From positions 310,001 through 374,000 of the forward strand of contig NZ_CANMSS010000001.1 of the NCBI RefSeq assembly GCF_947500695.1: a stretch of 64,000 bases of DNA. The letters are read 5' to 3'. The position numbers and the translations under genes were made by a program. The stretch is from an uncultured Pseudoteredinibacter sp. Its GTDB lineage: Bacteria > Pseudomonadota > Gammaproteobacteria > Pseudomonadales > Cellvibrionaceae. Positions 1 through 9,400 of the stretch are shown here, one piece after another (the stretch's first letter is position 1; each line of letters starts with the position of its first letter). Below the pieces are notes generated by a model that worked only from the letters and a program-made list of their open reading frames with translations, was not told the DNA's origin and did not search any database.

Positions 1-420
1 ACTGACAGTAATGGGGATAGCGTCAGAAAACTCACCGTCGTATTCAAAGCTGGGAATAATGAGTTGCCCTTCACGCTTGGGGCCGAGTGTTAAAACCCAT
101 TCGGTAATTGAGCTGACTTTTCCGTTCATGCTCTGATAGCGATTGCTCTTATGTTGTCTCAAGATATCGAAGTTTTGTTGCAGCTCGTCGAATGATGGCG
201 CGCTAAAAGCAGCTTGCTCATCGATAGCCACCGTAAGAGTAAGAGTTTCGCTCATTGCTATGCTGTTTCTATCGATCTTGGCAGTAATATTCAACGCAAA
301 GCTCGCTGTGCTGCACGCTAAAAGGCAGAAAAGGGCCAGGGCTTTGCCTAGCAAAGGGAGCTTTGCCTTTTGGTCACTATACTTTGACATTGCGTCACTA
401 TTGATTTGTTTGCTCATCAT
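1..420 (-). CDS. batD: BatD-like aerotolerance protein, N-terminal part (runs off left edge)
   Basis: Only the first 140 codons are inside the window. The product starts with a basic stretch and a hydrophobic signal segment (about residues 22-41, ending CSTASFA), followed by ALNITAKIDRNSIAMSETL and a beta-rich segment typical of the N-terminus of BatD/BatE-type oxygen-tolerance proteins. These are periplasmic or membrane-anchored partners of the VWA proteins BatA and BatB. The start at 420 (a second in-frame ATG is at 417) is preceded by a purine-rich GAAAGA. It lies 20 bases after the batB/C stop, so it is probably the last or next-to-last gene of the operon. The family call rests on position and the short N-terminus; the C-terminal membrane segment cannot be seen. 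Confidence 0.75.
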   Translation of the reverse strand, partial: MMSKQINSDAMSKYSDQKAKLPLLGKALALFCLLACSTASFALNITAKIDRNSIAMSETLTLTVAIDEQAAFSAPSFDELQQNFDILRQHKSNRYQSMNGKVSSITEWVLTLGPKREGQLIIPSFEYDGEFSDAIPITVS

Positions 421-440
421 TTTATCTTTCGAATCTCGTC

Positions 441-2411
441 CTAATAACGCTTATGGGCATCGTTCTTGGGGAGCTTTAATTTGCCATTGCGAATCGCCAA
501 CTGCTTTTGACGCTCTTCATATAGAAATTTCTCCCGCAATAAGCCGGAGGGGTCGTCTGGAACCTGCTTTAACCATTGCTCCAGAGCCTGTTTCTCTTCA
601 TCACTTAGCGACTCTTCAGGGCTAGCCATCGCTTGAGCTTGCTGTTCTTCGGTTTCTTGTTCTTCTGTCTTTGGTTCTTCAGTCTCTGGTTTATCGTTTT
701 GCTTGTTCTGAGCTTCTTGCTCTTTGTTGTTTTTCTCTTCTTCGCTCTCGTTTTCACGATTTTCTTGATCGCTGTTTTCATGCTCGGAAGACTGTTCATT
801 TGAGTTGTCAGGCTGCTGTTGCTCTTCAGAGTTTTCCTTGTTGTCCGAACCTTGCTGATCTTCTTTGGAATCCGATTCCTGCTCACCGGAATCTTGTTGC
901 TCCGATTCTTGATTTTGCTGATTCTGATTATTCTCTTGCTGGTTTTCCTGTTTTAGTTTTTCGATCAGATCTTTATTGAACTGGGCGTCCTCAAAATTTG
1001 ATTGAAGCTCAAGTGCGCGATCATAGGCTTTGATGGCTTCATCGAGTTGGCCGGCTTTGGCAAGTGCATTGCCGTGATTGTAATGCAGTTCTGGGTCTAG
1101 GCTGTCTTTACTAAGATTTGCCAGCGATTCAGCCGCTTTATCGTATTGCCCCCCTTGGTAGTCAGAAAGGGCCTGCCATTGCGGATTCTTAAATAGCTCG
1201 CTAGCCTTGTTATAGTCTTGATCTTGGTAGGCCTTAAGGGCACGTTGATCCTTAGAGTACCAAAGCTTGTCAATTAAACTATCTTGTTTTTCATTGTGAG
1301 ATTCACTTGTGCTACTAACCTGTTCACCATCGGCCATTGCTGGCACGGAAGGAAGGCTCAGTAATGAGCTAAATAAGGCAAGCATTGCAAATGTACTTAT
1401 TAGACCGCCTTTGCGGAAGGCAAAAGGAAAAAACGCTAACAATACCAGCGCTAGCCAGTGTCCATTATCTTGCCATTGATCAAACTCGCGATCGACTAGA
1501 TTGTCTTGCTGATCTTGCGTACCCAAAGAAAGATCGCTGCGATTTTGCCAGAATGCCTCGAGAGACTGTAAATCCTGCTCGCCTGGGCTTAGCTGAACAA
1601 ATCGACCGCCATTGTCGTTAGCTAAATCTTTAAGTTCCTTAATATCGGTTTTAGCAATAACAATATTGCCTTGATTATCTTTGATAAATCCTCTTCCGCT
1701 AGGAATTGGACCGCCATCTTGGCTGCCAACGGCCATTACCGATAATCGAAAGGGGCTGCCTTGCAATACATCGTTGATAGCCTCACTGGCTACAGGATCG
1801 ACGCCGTCGCTCAGTAACAGAATGTCGCCATACTGACGGCCGCTATCTTTTAATAGTTGAATAGCTCTTTCAATAGCCGATTCTGTATTGCTTCCAGGTA
1901 TTGGCATTAAACTGGGTTTCAGTACCGGCAGTAAGTTGATGATCGTTTCTACATCATCGGTTAGAGGTGTAACAATGTGTGCTTCACCACCATAAACAAT
2001 CAAGCCGGTTTGCCCTTCTTTGCGCAGCTTCATCAAGTCAATTAGCTTAAAGCGGCTTATGCTCAAGCGCGAAGGCTTTATATCCTGGCTGTTCATCGAC
2101 GGAGACAGATCGAGTACCACTACCAGGGCATCTTGCTTTTGAATGATAGGTTGCGGAATTTTTTCCCAGCTTGGCCCAGCCAGCCCTAAAATGCCAAAAC
2201 AAAGGACTATTGCCAGTAGCCACCACGGTGTCTGACGTTGTATGGCCTGCTGATCGACCAAAAGAGAGGCCAATAATTTCTCGTCTACCCACTTATTCCA
2301 CGCAGATCGTCCTTTAGCTTGTTTTGCTGCTAGATAGAGCAATGTAACTACGACTGGAATAAGCAACAGCGCCCAAGGGCGTAATAAATGAAAATTTTCA
2401 ATTGCTTCCAT
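441..2411 (-). CDS. batB: VWA-TPR protein, BatB/BatC-type fusion
   Basis: 656-residue membrane protein. An N-terminal hydrophobic helix (about 10-28) and a second (62-80) are followed by a von Willebrand A domain whose MIDAS begins D101-L-S103-P-S105. Next come a hydrophobic pair (about 319-360), a tetratricopeptide region centred near 443-480 (YNHGNALAKAGQLDEAIKAY) and a long Gln/Glu/Asn/Ser-rich acidic tract (about 489-590). Bat proteins are thought to form a membrane complex with a MoxR ATPase and to support stress or oxygen tolerance. In Bacteroides BatB (VWA) and BatC (TPR) are separate; here both modules are in one chain, as in many gammaproteobacteria. The start is 2 bases after the batA stop, which implies translational coupling. 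The exact function of the family is still unsettled. Confidence 0.88.
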   Translation of the reverse strand: MEAIENFHLLRPWALLLIPVVVTLLYLAAKQAKGRSAWNKWVDEKLLASLLVDQQAIQRQTPWWLLAIVLCFGILGLAGPSWEKIPQPIIQKQDALVVVLDLSPSMNSQDIKPSRLSISRFKLIDLMKLRKEGQTGLIVYGGEAHIVTPLTDDVETIINLLPVLKPSLMPIPGSNTESAIERAIQLLKDSGRQYGDILLLSDGVDPVASEAINDVLQGSPFRLSVMAVGSQDGGPIPSGRGFIKDNQGNIVIAKTDIKELKDLANDNGGRFVQLSPGEQDLQSLEAFWQNRSDLSLGTQDQQDNLVDREFDQWQDNGHWLALVLLAFFPFAFRKGGLISTFAMLALFSSLLSLPSVPAMADGEQVSSTSESHNEKQDSLIDKLWYSKDQRALKAYQDQDYNKASELFKNPQWQALSDYQGGQYDKAAESLANLSKDSLDPELHYNHGNALAKAGQLDEAIKAYDRALELQSNFEDAQFNKDLIEKLKQENQQENNQNQQNQESEQQDSGEQESDSKEDQQGSDNKENSEEQQQPDNSNEQSSEHENSDQENRENESEEEKNNKEQEAQNKQNDKPETEEPKTEEQETEEQQAQAMASPEESLSDEEKQALEQWLKQVPDDPSGLLREKFLYEERQKQLAIRNGKLKLPKNDAHKRY

Positions 2412-2413
2412 CT

Positions 2414-3433
2414 TTAGCCCTCCGTTTCGCTGCTGCGCATTGTTGCTGCAAATTGAAAAGCGTTTTTAAGGATCAGCAGTAAACTAATCAAGAGTAAAGC
2501 GATGCCTAATGGCCAGTGGGTATAAGATTTTTGCGGACGGAAGGTTTCCTCGGCTTGTTCTATAGGTTCTAGCTGATCAAGCAGGTGATAGATTTTTTGC
2601 AGTTCTTGCGGATTTCGTGCGCGAAAATATTGGCCGCCTGTCATCTCTGCGATTTTCTGTAAGCTGTCTTCATCAAGATCGGCCGATGGGTTGACTGTGC
2701 GGCTGCCAAATGAACTACCAAAAACACCTGGGATGGTCATTTGATCGGCTCCGACACCAATGGTGTAGATTTTAACTTGAGTTTGCTTTGCCAGCTCGGC
2801 AGCTTTCAGAGGAGCAACTTCGCCAGCCGTATTGGCACCGTCAGTTAGCAGAATTAATACTCGTGAATCGGCAGGGCGCTCGCGTAAGCGTTTAATGGCT
2901 AAGCCAATAGCATCGCCAATAGCGGTTTTCTCGCCGGCAAAGCCTAGCTGTGCTTCGTCCAGCAATTGTTTGACGGTAGCTCTATCAAAGGTCAGAGGGG
3001 CTTGCAAATAGGCTCGACTGCCAAACAATACTAGGCCTAAGCGATCATGCTTACGGCGTTCGACAAATTCACCAACTACGGCTTTAACCGCCCAAAGTCT
3101 AGGAACCTGTTCACCGTCTAATTCCATATCGGGTGTTTTCATTGAGCCAGAAATATCAACGGCCATTAACAGGTCGCGTCCACTGGACGGCATCTCGATA
3201 GGTTCACCAATCCATACCGGTCTAGCACATGCCAATAGTAAGCAAAGCCATATAAGCCACAAAAGCGGCAGTTGCCACTTGGCTTGGGTTTGATGTGTTT
3301 GTTGTTGGGCCAGCTGTTGGTAAAAAGGTACTTTTAGTGCCGCGCTACTATCTTGCTTGCTGGCTAATAATTTTCTAAACAGTAAAGGCAGGGGCAGCAG
3401 CAGTAATAGCCAAGGCCAGATCAACTCAAGCAT
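2414..3433 (-). CDS. batA: VWA domain protein, BatA type
   Basis: 339 residues. It has an N-terminal hydrophobic helix (3-19), a second helix (about 54-72), then a VWA domain with a complete MIDAS start (D93-I-S95-G-S97) and the later LLTDGANT motif, and a C-terminal transmembrane helix near 307-325. This is the standard BatA/aerotolerance regulator architecture, with the metal-binding domain on the periplasmic side between membrane anchors. Its 5' end overlaps the DUF4381 gene by 8 bases and its stop is 2 bases from the next VWA gene, so the five genes read as one translationally coupled operon with moxR at the head. Intact MIDAS residues suggest the domain can bind a divalent metal and a protein partner. 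Confidence 0.88.
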   Translation of the reverse strand: MLELIWPWLLLLLPLPLLFRKLLASKQDSSAALKVPFYQQLAQQQTHQTQAKWQLPLLWLIWLCLLLACARPVWIGEPIEMPSSGRDLLMAVDISGSMKTPDMELDGEQVPRLWAVKAVVGEFVERRKHDRLGLVLFGSRAYLQAPLTFDRATVKQLLDEAQLGFAGEKTAIGDAIGLAIKRLRERPADSRVLILLTDGANTAGEVAPLKAAELAKQTQVKIYTIGVGADQMTIPGVFGSSFGSRTVNPSADLDEDSLQKIAEMTGGQYFRARNPQELQKIYHLLDQLEPIEQAEETFRPQKSYTHWPLGIALLLISLLLILKNAFQFAATMRSSETEG

Positions 3434-4040
3434 GGCGATCTCCTTGGTGGCGTAGCAGCCAAGTTCGACAAGCTAGTTGAAGTGGCGATATGTTGCTGCT
3501 GGATAATTTGTCCGCGGGCCAATAGGGCGCTTCTGATAATAACTGAAAAGCCTGTGGGTCAACCTCAGGGCAGTGTTTTGATAAAAAGGCCAGCCATTCC
3601 TGTTGGTTCAAACCCGCTGGGTTTTCAGTGGCATAGTGCAACATCGCCACACGCTTTAGCAGCGTATTGGCTTGCTGGATAAATTCCAGTTTGTTTTCTT
3701 GCGGAATCGCGTCGAACTCTTTGATGGCCCACTGGTTTTGTCGTTTATGCTGGTAGTTTGCAGACTGTTTGTATTTACGAAACACTATCACAGCTGTAAT
3801 AACTGCGATAATTGCGACGAGAGTAAGCCAGAATAATCCAGGTGGAATTAAGCCGGGCTCTGCCGGTAGGTGAATGTCACGTAGTTCCGCCAAAGGGTCC
3901 GCACTGCCAGGGTTAATACTGTTTGGCGCTGCTTGGGCCGAGACTGTACTTGTTGGCAGTAGACTAATAAAAAGTGCAGGCACAAACAGTTTGGGCGCGT
4001 AAGGCACATAGGCAAACATAGAAAAAGAACTCTTATCCAT
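3426..4040 (-). CDS. DUF4381 family membrane protein of the Bat operon
   Basis: 204 residues. A hydrophobic signal-like segment (about 17-35), the conserved LAELRDIHLPAEPGLIPPG stretch, one strong transmembrane helix (about 68-87) and a basic, helical C-terminal domain identify the DUF4381 family. Members occur almost only between DUF58 and VWA genes in MoxR/Bat operons, and no biochemical activity is known. It overlaps the DUF58 gene upstream (8 bases) and batA downstream (8 bases). By inference it links the cytoplasmic DUF58/MoxR components to the membrane-anchored VWA proteins. The first 10-15 residues may be a start-site artefact, because a later ATG (residue 8) would give a more compact signal segment. 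Confidence 0.8.
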   Translation of the reverse strand: MDKSSFSMFAYVPYAPKLFVPALFISLLPTSTVSAQAAPNSINPGSADPLAELRDIHLPAEPGLIPPGLFWLTLVAIIAVITAVIVFRKYKQSANYQHKRQNQWAIKEFDAIPQENKLEFIQQANTLLKRVAMLHYATENPAGLNQQEWLAFLSKHCPEVDPQAFQLLSEAPYWPADKLSSSNISPLQLACRTWLLRHQGDRHA

Positions 4041-4971
4041 TTTTGCCCCTGCGCTTTATTTTTTGTGAAAAACGCTCTTTCAAAAAGGCAATGGGGTTGT
4101 TGTTTGTTTGGCAGTGTAATAATTCAACGGCTGACTTTTTGCAGGCTTGCTCTAAGAGCTGTGCACTATTAATTTGCCGCTGTTCGAAATCACGCAGAGC
4201 CTGCTCGTTGCTAAGTTGGCTACGTTGCTTGCCATCAGAGATGCTCAGCCCGTGAAGCTTACTAAGCTGGCTTTCCAGTGGATCACTAATTTTAATACAG
4301 CTCACATCAATATGGCGCGCCAAACAATGCAACTGATGGTGTGCAGCTTCATCAAAATCGTGGAAGTCACTCAGAATAAATACGGCACTTCCAGGGCGAG
4401 CGACACGGCGACTATCGAGTAAAATATCGGCGATACTAATTGAGTCTTGCTGCAAATCTTGTGCGGGGTCTTCGCAAAGTGTGTGCAGTAATTCCATCAC
4501 GCGGTGTTTGCTGCGCGCTGGGCGGATATCGTGTTGAGTTTTAGCGTTAAACACCAGGCCACCAACACGATCTTTGTGATGAATAGCGGCCCAAGCTAAC
4601 TGAGCGGCTAGGTTGGCTAGTTGTACTGATTTGAAGCGTACCTGACTACCGAAATACATATTAGGGCGCAAATCACAGACCAACAGTACTGGGCGCTCAC
4701 GTTCTTCACGAAACAGTTTGGTATGTGGCACCTGTGTGCGAGCGGTTACCCGCCAATCAATTGTTCGCACATCATCGCCCGCTTGGTATTGACGGACTTC
4801 TTCAAACTCCATTCCGCGACCACGCTGTGAGGTTCGCTGTTGTCCAAGCAAAACCGAGCGGCTGTACTGCCGGCTATAGATATTGAGCTCCTGGGCTGGG
4901 TGCCGCAGTTGCAATAGGCTGGCTAAATCGCTGTGGTTACCATCGAGTTGCAGATCTTGTTTGCTCGTCAT
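4033..4971 (-). CDS. DUF58 domain protein (MoxR-associated)
   Basis: 312 residues with the DUF58 core, which is very well conserved: GRGMEFEEVRQYQAGDD followed by VRTIDWRVTARTQVPHTKLF and REERERPVLLVCDLRPNM. Part of the domain folds like a degenerate VWA domain. No transmembrane helix is evident, so a cytoplasmic location is expected. It lies 8 bases downstream of moxR and overlaps the DUF4381 gene by 8 bases. DUF58 proteins are regular partners of MoxR AAA ATPases and are presumed clients or adaptors of that chaperone; the molecular role is inferred from context only. Confidence 0.88.
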   Translation of the reverse strand: MTSKQDLQLDGNHSDLASLLQLRHPAQELNIYSRQYSRSVLLGQQRTSQRGRGMEFEEVRQYQAGDDVRTIDWRVTARTQVPHTKLFREERERPVLLVCDLRPNMYFGSQVRFKSVQLANLAAQLAWAAIHHKDRVGGLVFNAKTQHDIRPARSKHRVMELLHTLCEDPAQDLQQDSISIADILLDSRRVARPGSAVFILSDFHDFDEAAHHQLHCLARHIDVSCIKISDPLESQLSKLHGLSISDGKQRSQLSNEQALRDFEQRQINSAQLLEQACKKSAVELLHCQTNNNPIAFLKERFSQKIKRRGKNG

Positions 4972-4979
4972 TGGATCAG

Positions 4980-5939
4980 TTACGCCACCGGCACCAATTG
5001 CAGTAAGCGATCGATAACTTGATTTGGAGTTATGCCATTGGCCTCGGCCTCAAAACTCAATAACAAGCGATGGCGAATCACATCGTGTGCAATGGCTTGT
5101 ACATTTTGAGGGCTGACAAAATCTTGGCCGTTAAGCCATGCATGGGCGCGGGAGCAGCGATCAAGGGCAATGGTTCCTCGCGGGCTTATCCCAAACTCTA
5201 TCCAGTCGGCCAGCTGGGGATCGTAAGCAGCTGGGTTACGGGTGGCCGCGGTAAGTTGCACGATGTAATCTTCTACCGCATCGGCCATGTGCAATCCTAA
5301 GCAGGCCTGGCGCATGGCAAAAATATCCTGTTGAGACACCGGTTCAATTGGGTTTTGTTGGAGCTTGCTATCTTCCTGGCGGGTAAGCTGAAGAATACGC
5401 TTTTCTGCTTCAGTATCTGGGTAGCCTACCTCGACATGCATTAAAAAGCGGTCCAATTGCGCCTCAGGTAGGGGGTAGGTACCTTCTTGCTCAATTGGGT
5501 TTTGAGTCGCCATAACCAAAAATAGCTCGGGTAGCGGGTAGGTTTTGCCGCCAACACTGATCTGTCCCTCTGCCATGGCTTCTAGTAAGGCTGATTGAAC
5601 CTTGGCTGGGGCGCGGTTGATCTCATCGGCTAGCACTAGGTTGTGAAAGATTGGGCCCGGCTTAAATTCGAACTCGCCGTTTTGAGGGCGATAGATATCG
5701 GTGCCGGTAACATCGGAAGGCAATAGATCCGGGGTAAACTGAATGCGCTGAAAATCTCCTTCAAGGCCATCGGACAGGGTTTTAATGGCCTTTGTTTTAG
5801 CCAGCCCTGGGGCGCCTTCGACTAAAAGGTGACCATTGGCCAGAATGGCGATCAATAATCGTTCACTTAGCTCTGGTTGGCCAATAATGTGCTCGTTTAG
5901 CCATTGGCTTAAATCGGCCAGTTTAGCGCTGTCTATCAT
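4980..5939 (-). CDS. MoxR-family AAA+ ATPase
   Basis: 319 residues. It has Walker A GAPGLAKT (42-49), Walker B VLADEINRAP (near 110), a sensor-1 region with MATQNPIEQEGTYPLPEAQ and an arginine-rich ISPRGT motif, which together are the MoxR signature of the AAA_3 family. MoxR ATPases act as chaperones for assembly of VWA-containing complexes. It is the first gene of the minus-strand bat operon and is divergent from gdhB across 550 bases of non-coding sequence, so the operon promoter should lie in 5940-6489. Family assignment is firm; the physiological role (oxygen, acid or envelope stress) cannot be told from sequence. Confidence 0.93.
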   Translation of the reverse strand: MIDSAKLADLSQWLNEHIIGQPELSERLLIAILANGHLLVEGAPGLAKTKAIKTLSDGLEGDFQRIQFTPDLLPSDVTGTDIYRPQNGEFEFKPGPIFHNLVLADEINRAPAKVQSALLEAMAEGQISVGGKTYPLPELFLVMATQNPIEQEGTYPLPEAQLDRFLMHVEVGYPDTEAEKRILQLTRQEDSKLQQNPIEPVSQQDIFAMRQACLGLHMADAVEDYIVQLTAATRNPAAYDPQLADWIEFGISPRGTIALDRCSRAHAWLNGQDFVSPQNVQAIAHDVIRHRLLLSFEAEANGITPNQVIDRLLQLVPVA

Positions 5940-6489
5940 AAAAATGCCTTTATCTTCTGTTTAGTTGGCGGTTTTTGATCAGAGTTTTGATGAAAAAATC
6001 ACCCTTTAAAAGATCTTCAATGCTTTATGTTCACATGGTGTCTAGACGCCACTTTTTCAAGAGCAATAAACACCAGTGCTTATTGACCCATGGTTTTTGC
6101 GTGAAGTTCCAACAACTGAATAGCCATTTTCATAAGCACGGAGGCTAATGGGACATGGCATCCAAAAAAAGCGGAAATTTGGGCATTTTCAACTATGCTT
6201 AAGCCTGCTAGGGTAAGAGCGAATAAATAGCTATAAACTCCTCTGATTTCATACGTTTAGAGGATAAATTTCATATTTACACTTAATTAACATTATTTCC
6301 CTGCTTAGGGCCTGGATTTCGATAGAAAATTTGGCTTCATTAGGCGTATGCTGCGCCTTTTTAATCGCCACTCGGATATTACTGTAGGCCCAGTGATATC
6401 GGCTAGAGAGCTTGGCGTATAAATCATTCTCTTGGCCTTGTTTGAGTCGTTCAACAAGGCAACAAAAACAGCGATGACGGACACCACTG
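5940..6489. other. Divergent intergenic region between moxR and gdhB
   Basis: 550 bases without a credible gene. The region is AT-rich and must hold the promoters of both the bat operon (minus) and gdhB (plus). I see no RNA gene, riboswitch or strong inverted repeat. Short open frames on either strand lack ribosome-binding sites and family resemblance. Confidence 0.6.
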
Positions 6490-9400
6490 ATGAGTGTATT
6501 AACAATTCACGATAAAGCGAGTTTTATAGATCAGATGACACAGGCCATTATGGCTCATCATCGAGGCGAGGAAGCGCAAGCGCTGATAGACTTTGTGGCC
6601 TTGTTTTACGATCAATACCCAGTGACTGAGCTTAATGGACGCAAGGTTTCTGATGTCTATGGTGCCAACTTCGCAAATTGGCACTTTGTCCAGGAAAAGC
6701 CCAGCAAGCGCGCCAAGGTGCGGGTTTACAACCCAACCTTAGAGCAGGACGGTTGGTTGAGCTCCCACACCATAGTCTCGGTCATGCACAATGATATGCC
6801 GTTCTTGGTGGATTCGATTCGCATGGAAATGAATCGCCGTAACATCGCTATTCACTCTGTAAAAAGTACCATCGCTTTTGTTCAGCGCGACGCTGCCGGC
6901 AATATCGAAACATTCCGCCCGGCTCAAGGTGAACCAGCACAAAATGAGCAGCGCGAAGCTTTGGTTTACCTTGAAGTGAACCGTCTTATCGATGATTCCG
7001 CATTGCAAGATTTACAGCATTGTCTGGAAGACATTTTAGGCGATGTCGAAACAGTCGTTAGTGACTATTCGCCGCTGACCGATCAGTTAAACCATGTTAC
7101 TACAGAGCTGAAAAAAGCCGATAGTGATTATGACCATGAAGGTCTGCGTGAAGCGAGCGAATTTTTAGCGTGGTTAAATAACCACTTTACCTTCCTAGGC
7201 TACTCTGAGTACGACCTCGTCGGTGAAGGGGAAGGACGCCGTTTAGAAGAGAACAAAAGTAAGCGTTTAGGTTTGTTTCGCCGCCACGGTAAGTTAAATA
7301 CCAGCTTAGATTGGCAAGACTTCAATCCAGGCATGCAAGCTTTTTACACTACAGCTCAATTGATTTCATTTTCGAAATCATCCATGCGTTCTCGTGTACA
7401 TCGCAACGCTTATTCTGATTATGTTGTCGTAAAGCGTTTCGATGAAGATGGTCATGCCTGTGGTGAATCACGTTTTATTGGTTTGTTCACCTCCGAGGTG
7501 TACACCCAGAGCCCAACTCAGATACCTTTGATTCGCCAGAAGATTGATGAGATTGTTGACAATTCTGGCCTGCTGCCAGGCAGTCATAGCTTCCGTATGT
7601 TTAACCTTGTTATTGAATCGATGCCTCGCGATGAGTTGTTCCAAAGCACCATCGCTGACCTTTCCGAAACAGTGACTGGTGTGGCGCATATCAATGAACG
7701 TCGCATGGTGCGTTTGTTTATGCGTCAAGATGCTTATGGCAAGTTTGTCAGCTGTCTCGTTTATGTGCCTAGGGATATGTTCAGTACCCGCGTGCGTCAC
7801 TCGATTCAGAAGGTAATTTCTGAAGCGATTGGTGCTATAGAATATGAATTTACCACGCACTTTTCTGAGTCAACTTTGGCTCGTGTGCATATGGTGTTTA
7901 AAGTAGATCCTGCTACCCCTTTAAGCTATGACAAACGTAGCCTTGAGGAGCGTATTGCTGAGCTGGCTCGCTCTTGGGACGATCACCTATTGTCCTCATT
8001 AAGTGATAATTATGGTGAGGGTGTTGGCCATCAGCTTTACGAAGAGTTTGAACAGGCCTTTTCGCCTGCCTATCAATCGGCCTACGATGCACGCACTGCC
8101 GTACAAGATATTGATACCCTCAATAAATTGAAGGATGCCAGCGAAATTGCCATGAGCTTTTATCAGCCAATTGGTTCTGGCAAAAATGATGTGCGTTTTA
8201 AAGTTTTTCATTTGGACGAGTTGCTAGAGCTTTCCGATGCGATTCCGGTACTGGAGCGAATGGGCTTACGAGTCATTATGGAGCACCCATATCGAATAAC
8301 TCGCAGCAGTGGCCAAGAAGTTTATCTGCACGATTTTAATTTGCATTATGACCTGCCAGTAGAGGCGGAGTTTAATGTGGTGCGCGATCGATTCCAGGAA
8401 GCTTTCTCTGCAATTTGGAGTGGTGAAGCCGAAAGTGATGCCTTTAATCGATTGATTATTGGTGCAAACCTAAGCTGGCGCGAAGTGGCTATCTTAAGGG
8501 CTTATGCGCGCTATATGAAGCAAACCCGCTTTGCATCAAGTCAGACCTTTATCGCCAATACATTGTCAAACCACACGTCAATTGCAAAGCAACTGGTGTC
8601 ATTGTTTGCTGCGTATTTTGAACCAGATAACCGTGCAGACGCTTCGCTTATCGAAGCGGCCATTCTTGAATCTTTAGATGATGTAGCCAATCTCAATGAA
8701 GATAGAGTTATTCGTCGCTACTTGGATTTGATGCGAGGTACATTGCGTACCAACTATTATCAAAGCGAAGAGGCGAGTGATCAGCATAAATCCTATATCT
8801 CATTCAAATTTAGTCCGCGCGATATTGCTGATATTCCAGAGCCGCGCCCAATGTTTGAGATCTTTGTTTACTCGCCACGTGTAGAAGGTGTGCATTTGCG
8901 CGGTGGTAAAGTTGCTCGCGGTGGTCTGCGTTGGTCCGATCGTTTAGAGGACTACCGCACGGAAGTGCTTGGCTTGGTTAAAGCCCAACAGGTGAAAAAC
9001 TCGGTTATTGTACCAGCTGGGGCTAAAGGTGGTTTTGTGGCTAAACGTCCGCCTACAGAGGGTGGTCGCGAAGCGTTTCTTACCGAAGGCGTTGAGTGTT
9101 ACAAAATCTTTATTCAAGGTTTGCTGGACGTAACTGATAACTTGGTTGATGGCGACATTGTGCCACCAAATAATGTAGTACGCAGGGATGAGGATGATCC
9201 TTACCTTGTTGTTGCTGCTGATAAAGGTACGGCCACCTTCTCTGATATCGCCAACGAAATTTCTATTCGCTATGGCCATTGGCTGGGCGATGCCTTTGCA
9301 TCTGGCGGCAGCCAAGGCTACGACCATAAAGGTATGGGAATCACCGCTAAAGGCGCGTGGGTGAGTGTGCAGCGTCACTTTAAAGAAAAGGGCGTTGATG

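Noticed and set aside
143..625. 160-codon open frame on the plus strand at the left edge
   Set aside because: It lies antisense to the clearly coding batD start and the end of the batB/C fusion, and has no family resemblance or ribosome-binding site.
605..886. 93-codon frame within the Gln/Glu-rich region of the bat fusion
   Set aside because: It is the Lys/Arg-rich out-of-frame reading of a low-complexity coding tract.
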